A stretch of DNA of 64,000 bases from Gentiana macrophylla (taxonomy: Eukaryota; Streptophyta; Magnoliopsida; Gentianales; Gentianaceae). Below the pieces are notes generated by a model. The model ran no database searches. It was given only the letters and a program-made list of their open reading frames with translations, and was not told where the DNA came from. Below, in pieces: positions 36,334 through 52,700 of the stretch (the first letter of the stretch is position 1; each line of letters opens with the position of its first letter). Both the position numbers and the translations under genes were made by a program. The stretch covers positions 19,677,541 to 19,741,540 of the forward strand of contig CM047814.1 of NCBI GenBank assembly GCA_026214975.1, written 5' to 3'.

Positions 36334-38976
36334 ATGCTTTCGTCGTCGTCATCTTCCTTTAAAAACCTCATGCCGCAAAGCTTTCAAATTCTTTTCAATA
36401 CAGAAATGAACCACCATGGAAGCCATGGCAGATTCCTGCTTTCCAACTTCCAGCAAATTCGAACGATAGTGAAAGTGCGGCTAAAATGGGTGAAAAACCG
36501 AGCATTAGACCATTTAATCGAAGTCCAAACAGACCTTAAAGCCGCCTCTCTCCTCAAGGACGCCATTGTCCGTACTTCCACTAACTATCTAACTGCAAAG
36601 ACTCTCAACGATTCTCAAAGCTTTTGGGCCTTACCTTTCCTACTTTGCGGTTTATTCGTAGATACCCGACTCTATTCCATGAGTTCCCTCATCCCAAGTG
36701 GCCTTCTTTGCCCTGTTTTGAGCTCACTGATATAGGCAAAATGTTGCACCAGCAGGAATTGAAAATTTATGAGGAGTGTGAGAGCGATTTGGTTCAGAGG
36801 GTTTCTAGGCTTCTTATGATGACCAAAAGCAGAATGGTACGCCCATTTCTCAAGTCTCGAATTTTTAGCACCCTCTTCCCCTTTATTTTGTCTTGGAGAT
36901 TGAATTAGGTTAAAGATATGATCTTTATCAAGTGTGTGTGAGTGTATATATATATAGAAAAGGTGCCCATTCCTTAGTTTCATTAGACTAGTACTCAGAA
37001 GTCTCTGATGTTATCCTTTCTCACATGTTATATCAAAACCAATTAAATTACATGTTTCCTCTTGTAATGACTTTCAATGTAATTCGATGCAAGCAATCAG
37101 TAGTACTAGTTATGCGAGGCTGTATGTGGACTGGAACTTGTTATATCATGAAACGTTTATCAGTTTCATTAGCTTTTGATACAGTATTAATGTGAGGCAA
37201 CATGACTCTTAACAATTTCATTATATGTGATGCAATGTCAGTATGTGATTTGATAACCATTGTGGGGTTTCAGAAGTCGGTATAACTTTTGCTCTGTTAC
37301 TTGTGTTGGCTTTTTGCTTTGATTTATTTCATTGAGAATGACACCAGTATTTGTTTTGGCCTTTGTATTGGATCGTTTTACTTGTCTGGTTGAATTGATT
37401 TAAGTATAGGAAATGCTTTGTTTAAAGATTGTAATGTACTCTATATCCATTTTCTTGTAACTCTTGCTGCTTTTGTTATAGTTATAATGCTTTTCAACTA
37501 TAGTGCAAAAGTTGTTTGATTACTGGAAGAATCAGATGCTTCAAAAAGTTTGGTTTATAAGTTTTGTAGTCTGTTCACCAAATGCTTTGGTCGATCGGAT
37601 TATTGTTGTAGTTGCCCAGTCGGTCATCCAACAAGCCAACTCTACTGTTAAGTGTTAACCGGTTGCAGCATGTCAGTAAGAAAATTATTTGACTATGAGC
37701 AATAGCAGATCCTTTTCATTAGGCCAAATGTTATCAGTTCATTGAAAGCTCAGAAACAACACTTTCCAGTCGTTTAGTGCATTAGGCCAATAATTATCAG
37801 TTGGTGGAAAGCCCAGAAGCCACACTTTTCAGTCGGTAAGTGCATCAGCGATGCACCTATCTTAATAGTACAAATTTTGATAAAATTTCTCAAAATACTG
37901 CATGCCATCTTGTTGTGTCACAATGATTTAATGTCATTTCTTTTGGCTGTCCACCATTAGCATGAATGAAATTTTACATAAACAATACGATTGGGAAGGA
38001 TTAAAGTTTTGTCATTTCTTTTGTCCCTTCTTTTGTTTATTTATTATAAGATCATCATTTCACGTTAAACTCTATTATGTTCTCATAGACAGTCCATGAA
38101 TGTGATGATGCCATAGCAAACATTTGACATGCCCTTTTCATTTCTGCAGGTGCCTCTGCTATCAATACACCAATTAAAATGGGATTTTGGGTTGCCTGAT
38201 GATATTGACAAGATCTTGGTCAAGAAATACCCAGATCAATTTCAAATTGTTAAAGGACTGCATGGAATGGCCTGTCTAAAACTTCTTCAATGGCAAGATG
38301 AGTTTGCCATTTCTGTCCTGCAAAAGATAAATGAGAAAAAAGCAGTAGACAGTAATGATAACATAGCTGGAAACAACAGCCATGCGTGCCGAGAATTCAA
38401 GAAAGGAAGGCAGCATTGGAATTCCCTATGAGTTTCCCTAGAGTTACGGGCCCAAAAAAGGTAAAAACTTGGATGGGCCAATTTCAAAAGCTTCCATACA
38501 TTTCTCCATCTGAAGACTGCAGGGAATCGACCCAGATAGTGAACTTATGGAGAAAAGAGTGGTTGGTGTTTACATGAGTTCTTGAGCTTGACTATCTACA
38601 AGAAGACTAAAAGAAACTACTTGAGAGGCTTGAGAGAGAATTGATTCTTCACACAAGTTTACTAAGCGTATTTACAAGGTATCGGTATATTTTACCTCTC
38701 GCTTAAATGTAAGACAACTACTATCACATTAAGAGAGGATACAGCAAGGAAACTTGTGGATCAACATCCTCTTGCGCGTCACAGAAGCAAGTTTTATCAT
38801 GTTATGCGTACAGGGTTATTGTACCGAGGTAAAGGCAACTTTTACCTAAGCTAGATTGTTTGGCTGACAATGAAGAAGTGGAGGATAATGTAAAAGATCT
38901 AAGTGAAGAAGAAGAAATCGAAGGTGATGAGGAATTCTATGAAGCTGGGACGTCGGTTGGAGACAGATTCGGATGA
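36334..38976 (+). CDS. PORR-domain organelle RNA-splicing protein (two exons, frameshifted)
   Basis: Plant organelle RNA recognition (PORR) proteins bind group II introns and support splicing in mitochondria or chloroplasts. Exon 1 is 36334-36836, exon 2 is 38150-38976. The intron is 36837-38149 (GTACGC...TGCAG, phase 0). The domain starts VKVRLKWVKNRALDHLIE. It continues RFIRRYPTLFHEFPHP...YEECESDLVQRVSRLLMMTKSRM, then VPLLSIHQLKWDFGLPDD, FKKGR...FPRVTG.KKVKTWMGQFQKLPYISP, ELMEKRVVGVLHEFLSLTIYKKTKRNYLR, and an acidic tail SEEEEIEGDEEFYEAGTS. The serine-rich N-terminus (MLSSSSSSFKNLMPQ) fits an organelle transit peptide. Frameshifts occur near 36615, 38390, 38570 and beyond. They could be errors or decay. 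Confidence 0.8.
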
Positions 38977-39715
38977 AAATTAAGAAGGGAGAGGCATGTG
39001 CCTCCACTGAACATTGAGATTTAATTTATTGAGGCGATATAGTTTTGTTGTGAAAAAATGTATATCATTCATGATCTCGGTGGTCTCTTCACTTTTCTTC
39101 GGTGCCTTCATTGGATCTAATTTTCGGATCTGCCGCTCAATGTAGCTCATTCTTTAGGTTGAGAAGGCTTTCCCATCCCTTTGAGCCGACGAAATCGGAA
39201 TGGAAGAAAAGCTACGAAACCTGCGATGTATACTGAAAAACCTCCTTTTATTCTCTAAAAAGAAGGCCTTTGACCTTTTTTTCGTTCGCCAAATCTTGTT
39301 CGATTCCATCAAACTAGGTTTTGTCTTAATCTTCGTGGAAGAAGAAGAAGTGGTTCTGGCCACTACATCTGTGATCCCACCAAATCATTAAACACAGCGG
39401 TTGCTCGCTCTTTGTTGAGTGATTCACGGCCATTAGATCGATGAAGAATCTCTTCAAAATCTGCTCTTTGATCGGTGATTCACATGGCCACTAGATCTAA
39501 GGATCCCACCTTATTCTCAAACCTGGTGGCTCTGTTGATGGCACTCCTGTAAGCTCATCTTGCATACAAATTACAGGGTCCCAAGTCTGCATCTACCAAG
39601 AACATTTCTTGGCTTAGCGTAAAACTTGATTGTAAGCGTTTCCACTACATAAGAAAAACTTGAATTAGATCTTGGAAATGATCGGCTCAAATAGATGCTC
39701 ATCCTAAGCTTTCGA
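38977..39715. other. Intergenic region, nothing recognised
   Basis: No domain or repeat family recognised. Two short related phrases (TGATTCACGGCCATTAGATC near 39420 and TGATTCACATGGCCACTAGA near 39477) form a small direct repeat. Confidence 0.4.
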
Positions 39716-39934
39716 TGCTTGAGGTGAAACCAATTCCAGAGTGTGACCAGGCGGTGTGTACAAGGCCGGGTACATATTCACGCATGACATGCTAATCCGC
39801 GATTACTAGCGATTCAACTTCATGTTCCCGAGTTGCAGAGAACAATCAGCGAGGCAATCTTTCCGGATTAAGCTCGACTTCTGACCTTGCTTCCCATTGT
39901 AATTGCCATTGTAGCGCGTGTGTGGCCCGTATAA
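39716..39934 (-). rRNA. Nuclear insertion of mitochondrial rrn18 (18S rRNA), 3' fragment
   Basis: The plus strand reads as the reverse complement of the 3' part of plant mitochondrial small-subunit rRNA. GTGAAACCAATTCC leads to the universal GGCGGTGTGTACAAGG, then ATCCGCGATTACTAGCGATT, CAACTTCATGTTC, GAGTTGCAGAGAACAATC and TTGCCATTGTAGC. The version fits mitochondrial rather than plastid rRNA (GTTGCAGAGAACAATC instead of GTTGCAGCCTGCAATC). Only about 220 bp is present and several segments are shortened, so it is a non-functional NUMT. Confidence 0.85.
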
Positions 39935-40859
39935 TTGGATGATGGAAAACCCAGCAAGCTACGGCGAAAGCTTTATTAGATTCTCCTGAGAGGAAGATGT
40001 GGCACCGTTTGTTTTAAATTTGATTTAAATTGTGTAGTTGATTGTTTAGGTTTAAATCAGCTTGAGGAAAAATCACATGTAGTTACTAATCTTCATTTTG
40101 TAGACCTGTGTCGTTGGTTGTATATATTGTCTTTTCTTTTTCCAATTTCAATCACATGCTTTTACTTAAAACCCGGTTCAATCACATAACACAATTTCAA
40201 TCACATGATTTTACTTAAAACCCCGGTTCAATCACGCAACACATAAGGATATATCAACATGGCAATATGACAAACTCAAATAATGTGAAACCCCAAGCTT
40301 TTATGTTAAAGTATTAACTTGTAAAGGGTAGGTTCGACTTTTTGAAAACATGTGCTTGTTTGTTTTTTTGGCACAAAGCGCTAGAGTATCAAAAGCCAAG
40401 TGATCCATGTGTCAGTGTTCGGTCTTACTACGAGGAGTAAAGCGCAGTCAAAGTCTTTGAAATGGCGTTTGAGATGAGAATCAAGCCATGATGCACTCGC
40501 AAGATTACCGAATCACTTTGAAAGCAGTAGAAAATTTACTTGGTTTGAGAATATGTTCAACCTTTGAAAACAACCACACAAGAAACTGGTCAGGGTGTAG
40601 GAAAAATCCTTTTAAGTCGCATTTAATCCTATGAAAAACAAAGCCACACAAGAGACTAAGGTAAATAAGTAGAATCACAACCCATTGAGGACCAAATGGC
40701 GCATAGTTTTTATAAAGTTCAGAAGATGAAACTAATAGACATTCTGTTTAACCATAAAAAAGGTATAACAATTCTGGAATTTCTAAATGATAATCATAAT
40801 AATATATTAATAATAATAATAATAATATGCACAAGTTGGGACTATATGCTTCTCAAACA
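39935..40859. other. Intergenic region downstream of the helicase
   Basis: No gene recognised. Near-duplicate phrases ACATGATTTTACTTAAAACCCGGTTC-like occur at about 40153-40180 and 40203-40231 (short tandem duplication). An (AAT)n microsatellite lies at about 40795-40825. It includes the helicase 3' UTR. Confidence 0.4.
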
Positions 40860-45299
<4,440 letters not shown>

Positions 45300-45974
45300 T
45301 GTTTCAGAAACTCGAAATCACAAAACCTTAGCAATCAAAGCGTTCCAAACAAAACAGATAAAAACCAAAATCACGAACTTTTTACACCTGCCAAACAAAG
45401 TTATATATATGAACCCCACAAAATATAAATTGCCAAAAAAATACACATAACAAATCAATGAAAACAAATATAAAAAAACGGGAAAAATGAAGAAAACTCA
45501 ATCAAATTTTAAAAAAAAAAAAAAAACGAATCAAGTTAGCAAAAAAGCTAAATAACGTAAATAATTAACATAAAGGTGTGAGAAATAGAAGAGCGAGAAG
45601 AACCTGATTCAAGTAAGATCGAAGGAGACGTAAGCTGAACAAAAAAGAAAAAGAAAAATAAAAAAAAGCGAAGAAATTGTTAGTATGATATTTGTTGGAA
45701 AAATATATATATTCAGCGAAAACAGAAGAATGGAAACCCTAAAACAAAGGAGGAGAGATAGATAGATATAGAGAGAGAGAGAGAGAGAAGGGGGTAGAAA
45801 GTAGAATTTTATTAGGATAGTTGAAAAGCGTAATAATCGGTTTTGAAAGTATTTTGAAAAAGTAAAGAAAAGAAAAGAAAAAAGAAAAAAAAACATGTGA
45901 GAAGGAAACGGGGGTAAGAATTTATTCTACCGCTTCCCTGTAACGATATTTTTGGGTGGTTAAAAAAATTAAAC

Positions 45975-46008
<34 letters not shown>

Positions 46009-46624
46009 TTTTTATTACTACTATAGAGACGTAAGCATATGATATTTTGGTCTGCTTTAGTACGATGACGATACACATCCCATAAAAAAAACAAAACAAA
46101 AAAACAAAAAAGTACAATAATGATTCACAAAGTGTCCTCACCTAAATATAGCTTGGGAATTGATTTTACACAAACTTATCGATTCATCATATTACACGTC
46201 TATCTAACGCACAACTTTTAAAAACTTAATTCTTACGTAAATTTTAGATCTTTATTTGCATCGTGATTCTTTCTGCAAGTATAACATCTACATCTGTGTG
46301 CAGTAGTAGAATCATTTCTATGAAAGTCGACATCACGGTATGTGAAAATCGAATCAAAATCGATAATGCGGGAAGTCGCGTATTCTTTTATCGATTCGCG
46401 CTTTTCATGATCGAATCTGTGAAAATGGTGCAGTCTGTGTAAACAAGTCAAATTTTTTTTTTTTTTTGAATCATATAGAATTGTGAATTATTTAGATGAT
46501 CGGATGTGCTTTATTTGACTTAATTAAATGTAAATATACAAATTAAATAAATAAATAAAGTGTCATTCTATTATGGAATCTGGGTGAGTCAGAAACACAC
46601 ATGTGTAGGTTCTCAAGGTAAAAC
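45300..46624. other. Helicase 5' flank and intergenic region
   Basis: Contains the probable helicase 5' UTR and promoter. A GATA/GA microsatellite lies at 45754-45789, and A-runs at about 45513-45526 and 45978-46004. A T-run lies near 46450-46467. No gene was recognised. The duplicated block begins at 46625. Confidence 0.5.
45754..45789. repeat. GATA/GA microsatellite upstream of the helicase
   Basis: (GATA)n grades into (GA)n. GA tracts near transcription starts are common in plants, but here the start is not known. Confidence 0.85.
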
Positions 46625-46779
46625 ATCATTACAACCATTTTGAAAAGAAAAAGAAATCTGCTCTAATCAGAAGGAACATAAATAAGAGATTTATATTGCA
46701 TTCTTGAACTACTACTACAGCACCAAAACTCACTTTCTTTGCCCAGAGATCATTCTAACATTTTTTGTAAAATGATCCA

Positions 46780-49700
46780 TCATTTGCTTCGATTTGCTGC
46801 AACAGTTCTTTGCACAGTTGAGACACCATCCACAAATTTTGTACGGAAAGAACATTGGCATTGTTGAACATGCCTTCCTTCAAAAAACGACGATAAACTG
46901 CACAAGAAATGAAGTATGCAATTACCAAACAATGCACCTAGTTAATCTCATCCAATTTATTTCATTACACTCCAAATGCTGTAATGAAATTCCCTCGGAT
47001 TCCATTACAGCAATACAAATGTGCACTTAATGCACAAATAGCCGTTCAATAACAAGAGTGAGAATGTCCTGCTCTAAACTTTCAGCCCCTAAAAGATTTT
47101 TTATTTACCTGGGAATGTGGAAAATGACTTTTAATCATCCTTCCTATATTCTGAGTATGACTTAGATCAAGAGCCGCATCAACCTGCCAATTTCATAATC
47201 CAAAAGCATTGTTTTCAAGCCTAAAACAATGAATTCTACTGAAAAGGTTTGGTATTTAGGAACTCAAGTGCAGCGTTGATTACCTCATCCAAAATGTAAA
47301 GAGGGCTGGTTTGAAAAGAAGCAACGCAAGAATCAGAGAAAGGGCAAGAAGAGATCTTTGCCCTCCGCTTAGTTCTGATAGTGATTGTTTCCAGACGCTT
47401 CCAAAGGCAACACGAACTTCCAGACCATCCAAGAAGCTGCCTCCCTCTGGAGGTTCTAACTTTGCCATTGTACCCGGTAACAACGTCGAAAATATAGATC
47501 CAAAATCACTAAAAACATCAAACAACATAGATGTAACCATATTAATTTGGCATACTTGAAAGAATATATATAATTTAGAGCAATAACTAAGGAACATCCG
47601 GCTTAATTGCATGAATAGCAGTCATATGACTTGTGCAGATTTACAGCTACTGCACAAGACTGTAATGTATATGTTTTGCATGAGGGATCAAAAGCAACAG
47701 TCTCCATACATTGATTTAATTACAAGCTACACTTACCCGTTCACTTTGGCCCACGTCACTTTGAGCGTTTCTTTCTTCTTCTCGTCAAGCTCTTCTATGA
47801 CCATCTTAATTTTTGCCTTGTCATTCTACAGTGAAGCTAATTTCAGGTTAAACACATTGTGATAATGGAAAAAATCACAATACATTAAGGATAATACGAA
47901 CCTCAATGATGTTCTTTTTAGACAAAAGATCATTATATTCATCTTCAGCCTTCTCAAACATCGCCATAACCTTTTTGTTCACCCTTTTCTCCAAGCTTCA
48001 ATAAAGAGGAAAAGAGCAAGACTTAATGTTCTGAGCAAATCTTTGGCTGCCTTAGGTTTTAGAAAGAAAAATGATTGACTGCATACTGGACCACTGGTAT
48101 ATGAACTTATTGCAAAATAGTGTAATAGACTAATAGTTTAGATTCTCACCCAGATAACTCAGCTTGTAGCTGCTCAAAGTTCTCTCTTTCTTTGAGAGGA
48201 TCGCGAGATGCAAAATCATAGTCAGTTCCGGTCCTCCCGAAAAGTTGCTTCTCTGAGGCAATCCAAGAATTCTTCTCTATCAACTTTTCAACCTTCAGAT
48301 GACAGTTCTTTTGGTCAATCTCTAGCCGTTTCACCTAAAATTAACATTGAAAATCGGAGAGGGTGAGCATCCTTGTACCATCAGTTAAACAACAATAAAC
48401 AATGAAAGATGAGTTTAAAAAAAAAAACATACATCATTTTCCATCCTCTTCTTCTGGAGGTTGGTCTCGGTAATCAAATGTTTTAGCTTTTGCTGTTCCT
48501 TGACAATTCCATTTATTTGAGAATCACATTCCTTCATTTTGGCACGTGCGCTTTAAGCTCAGACTCGGCCTTCTTATGATCATCTACTTAGCGATGCCAA
48601 CTGTATTTGTGAACTGGAATTAATTATTTGTTCCATAGAAAATACAAACTAATATCTAATCTCAAAGTTCACCCAACTCACCTTTTCTTTTGAGCTTCAA
48701 CTTCAGAGTCATGTCATCTATCGTCTTTTCAGGGAAACTAACTGGCTCTCAAGTGATGCATGCTCCTGTTTAATTGCTTCCATTTCCATTGCAAGTCTTT
48801 CCTGTGCATTCTCATGCCCCTAATAGTGTTGGCAAGAAACTTTTAGACAAGTCATTTCTTGAAACTCTTAAAACACAACAAAAAAAAAAAGAATATTTTA
48901 AAAGCTATAAACAAAGGTATGTAACACATTATACTTCTGAGTCCTTTATTTGGTCATATCTACGGAATTTTCCAGCTGACAAATCATTAAGAAAGTAAGA
49001 TATTTTAGCAAAGCTGTATCCGGGAATGTTGAAGAGACAAAACCACACAATGATTTCCGATATACCGTTATATTAAAAGAATTGGCAAGAGCAATTCCAA
49101 TCAAAACACCATTCAGATTCGATCTATTACATTTTTGTAAATACCCATGGATTAATGTTACGATTCAGACATGTCTCTAGTTTGACTTTTGTCTTCATGA
49201 ATTTTTTTGATGTCCCAATGTATGTTATCAGTACAATCAATATTGCTTGGGCCACCCTCTACGATAGTTTTACTACACTCAAAAGACTCGCGCTTCTTCC
49301 TGCTGACAATCCATATACTGCAGCAGATAATTCCAACCAGGCCTCCTTCCTTTGAAAGTTACTGCTCCATATTTTGTTCACAACCAAGTCAACAACACTA
49401 TACCAAAAATGTATGTGGCCTTTTGCCATATTTTCCAAAAAGGTTCGAACATTTTCCAGAGACGTTTGGTTTTTAATCCTTAAGACTATACCGAAAAGGC
49501 ACACCATTAACAATATAGCCTTAAGGATTAAGAATCGAACTTTTCTGGAAAATTAAGAGACAAAAAAAGATAGGCATGTGGTTCCATCTGTATATTACAT
49601 AAACACACGATCGAAAGTCATCCCTCCCCCACTACAGCAGTCAATGGATTAAGCCTTTGCACATTCTACCTCCTGTGTAGAAACTCATCTACGCTAACAT

Positions 49701-52700
49701 TGACACAAGAGTGCTGTCAATCAGATTCTATATCTCCTGGTCTCTTCTTCATCCTGTTGACCTGCCATTTTCCATTAACAATAATTTGGCAACCTTGGAA
49801 TAAGGGTAACCCTTCATTTTCTTTATCAGAACATCACTGCAAAGATCTCTAAGAAAGCCCTAGAGGTGCCAAATGCCTAGCCAGAGATAGGTTGAATTGC
49901 CATTTTCAAGGTTTACCTTGAGTCTCTCCTTCATTAGCTGTTTAACAGGAGAATCTTTTTCCACAACCAGGAGTCGGTGTTTATGACACTGGCCCAAAGC
50001 GATTTGTGTTGCACTATGCCCGAGTGGACCCACTTTACCCATAAAGACTTATTATGTAAACATACACACCCAGATAAGGTTTAGCATTATACAAGATAAA
50101 AGCAGATCTTCCTGTCAGACTGGTACTTTTCACCAAAAATTCCACTTGTATAACACAACTACACCTGTACAAATATCAGCTGGTACTTTACCAGCTCACA
50201 TAAGCAAAGCAACTCCTTGATGAGCAGGCCCACAGCTTGGTTTTCATTATCTCTTACTATAATGTGGCTGAGAAATTCGAAGAAATTTTACGATCTAGTT
50301 ACAGAAAATTGAAAGCATGCTGGGAATTTGAACACCCTACAATATTCAAGGCCCACATGACAAGGATAACCAAAAGATAAGTGAGCAAAATGTAGGAGAA
50401 TAAGTTTCCAAGACCTACCTTCAAGTCAGTTGAGGCTGATTGCATGTTTGCCTTGATTTCCTTGATTTTCTTTTCTAAATCTTTAAGTCTTTTTCCCTGC
50501 TGCCAGAATGCTCACGAATCGACTTTTCAAGAGATGAAACTCTGGCAACACAATCAGCATGGTTTAAGCTTCTTCTCTTTGGTATTTGATCTAAGCTTCT
50601 TCAAGCTCTTGTTCAATTTTCTTAACTAGTTCACCAAGCTGTGTCACCAATTCACAAACAAGATTGGAATATATTTGTAAACAGGAAACATTACAAGGTG
50701 GCTAACTAAATTTATAAAAAATGAAAGTAAAGTTCAGTTCACCAACCTTGTGATGTTCATTTGCTCGGCCCTTTTCTGAAATAAGGAAAGATCATAGGAC
50801 TTAAGCTCTAACTGAGATTTGAGTTCTTTAAATTTCCTTCGAGAGGAAGCAGCTCTTTGATCTGGATCAATTGAATTGAAGAATGACAGAAAATGATTAA
50901 GTGATAGAATCAATTTTGAGTCGCTTGCATTGACAATGTGCAGCTAATGAACAATATCAATAACTAAGCAATACAGCATTGTGTGGTCACTACACAATAA
51001 ATCGTTGTGTACACTGTATAATATAAAATAAGCTCAACGACCACATACAATATTTTGTTAATCCAAGATAACACTCTTCCCTCACATAAGCATCAAAAAC
51101 TCTTTGAGGATTGAGTAAATTGGAAGAAATAGCGAAGTGGAGTTGTGTGGAATTTTTAGGGAAGAAGGATTGAAAGTTGAAGGAAATTTTCAAATGCAAA
51201 AGTAGTCATTATAATACTAGAATCTTTATTCCGGTAATTGATATAAATTGTAACCCTTAGAATCCCTCTTTCTCCAAGCTCGTTATTCAACTCTCAAACA
51301 AAAATGAGAGGAATGTCGCTGGTGCAGTTCTTCTATTTGCTTTGTATCTTAGGCTTCCCAATTTTTATTACCTCCAGGAAACTCTGCAACTTGCTCTCAG
51401 TGGGCAGTTTCACATTTGACACAGAAGAGAGCAATTGGAAGAGACCAGGGGTATGTGAAATAACAATGTCCTCTATCTCACAAAAGGTTCATCTTTTACA
51501 TAAATAATTACCCCCCAGAGTGCCTCTTGAGGAAAAGGAGATACAGGGCCAGCATCAGGACTGCATGACTCATATTAACCAAGTTTTATATGCCAGCTTA
51601 CTCCATAAATTGCTGTGATTTTGAGTAAGTGACATAATCTTGCATAGAAATCCTTTAGGTCATAAACACTATCACGAATGTAATGTATAAGCAGTGTTTT
51701 CTTAAGCAGACATTCTTTAATAGTTGCAGCATGTTGGGTGAGAGAGAAACCAACCTTGCTATCAATGTCTGATAGGCGTTTCTGATGATGAGCAAGCTTA
51801 GATTCAGCCTCAGCTAAAGTATGGAGTTGCCTTAGGAGTTCACCACCACCCCTACAATAGCAAGAACACACTTAGAAACATGCATTTAATACAAAAAGTC
51901 CTAGAGCCAGGATACAGAGGTATTGGAAAATAAGAGGGCAACTAAGACTTACTTTCGGCTACCACCAGTCAAAAGTCCACTAGGCTGAAAAATATCTCCT
52001 TCAAGAGTGACACTTGGTCTTCCAATTTTATTGTTAAAAGCCACCTATATGCCAACCAAAATGAATTATGTGGTGAGCAAAGATAGTCAAAGATGCTATT
52101 CGTTCCTGAGGCTATGAAGGCACAAAACTATGACAAACAAGATCTGTAAAAACAGTACATATTTAATCAAAGATCATGCTTTAAACATTGTTTCCTTGTT
52201 AAAAGATTAGCCATACACCATAAAAAAAAACAAAATAGTAAATTGTATGGAAATGTATAACTAAGAATAAGTCATATAATAATCTAAAGCTAACTGAAAG
52301 AGGAATCGGTTGGTTGTAAACCGGCTAAAACATCAGAAGCTGTAGAATGAAACGAGGCACCAAATAGTGAACAGAGAAGAAGGTGCAATATTCTTTAATC
52401 TAGTTTTAAATGCACTAATGGTCCACTCTTATTCAGTTCGGTTACTTTGTACAGTAAACATTTAGCCTACCTCACGTGCAACATCAGACGTTTTGCACAC
52501 GAAGGTCGAGCCAAACACGTACTCCATTGCACTCTGCAACACACACAGCAACAAAAAGCGATAAGTGAAACATTTTGTTGTGAATCACAATTTCATTTAT
52601 TTAACAAAAGATTGCCCAAAGGACCAGGGTAACAAAACAAACCAACAGGTTACAAAAAATCTCAAGGTCAACTAACAAGAAATAGCAAAGAGCCAAAGAC

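Noticed and set aside
39716..39934. Plastid 16S rRNA fragment
   Set aside because: Diagnostic phrases (GTTGCAGAGAACAATC, TGAAACCAATTCC) fit mitochondrial 18S rRNA, not plastid 16S.
45609..46141. Phe/Leu-rich open frames on the minus strand
   Set aside because: They read through A-rich and GA-rich low-complexity DNA in the helicase 5' flank. No real protein features.
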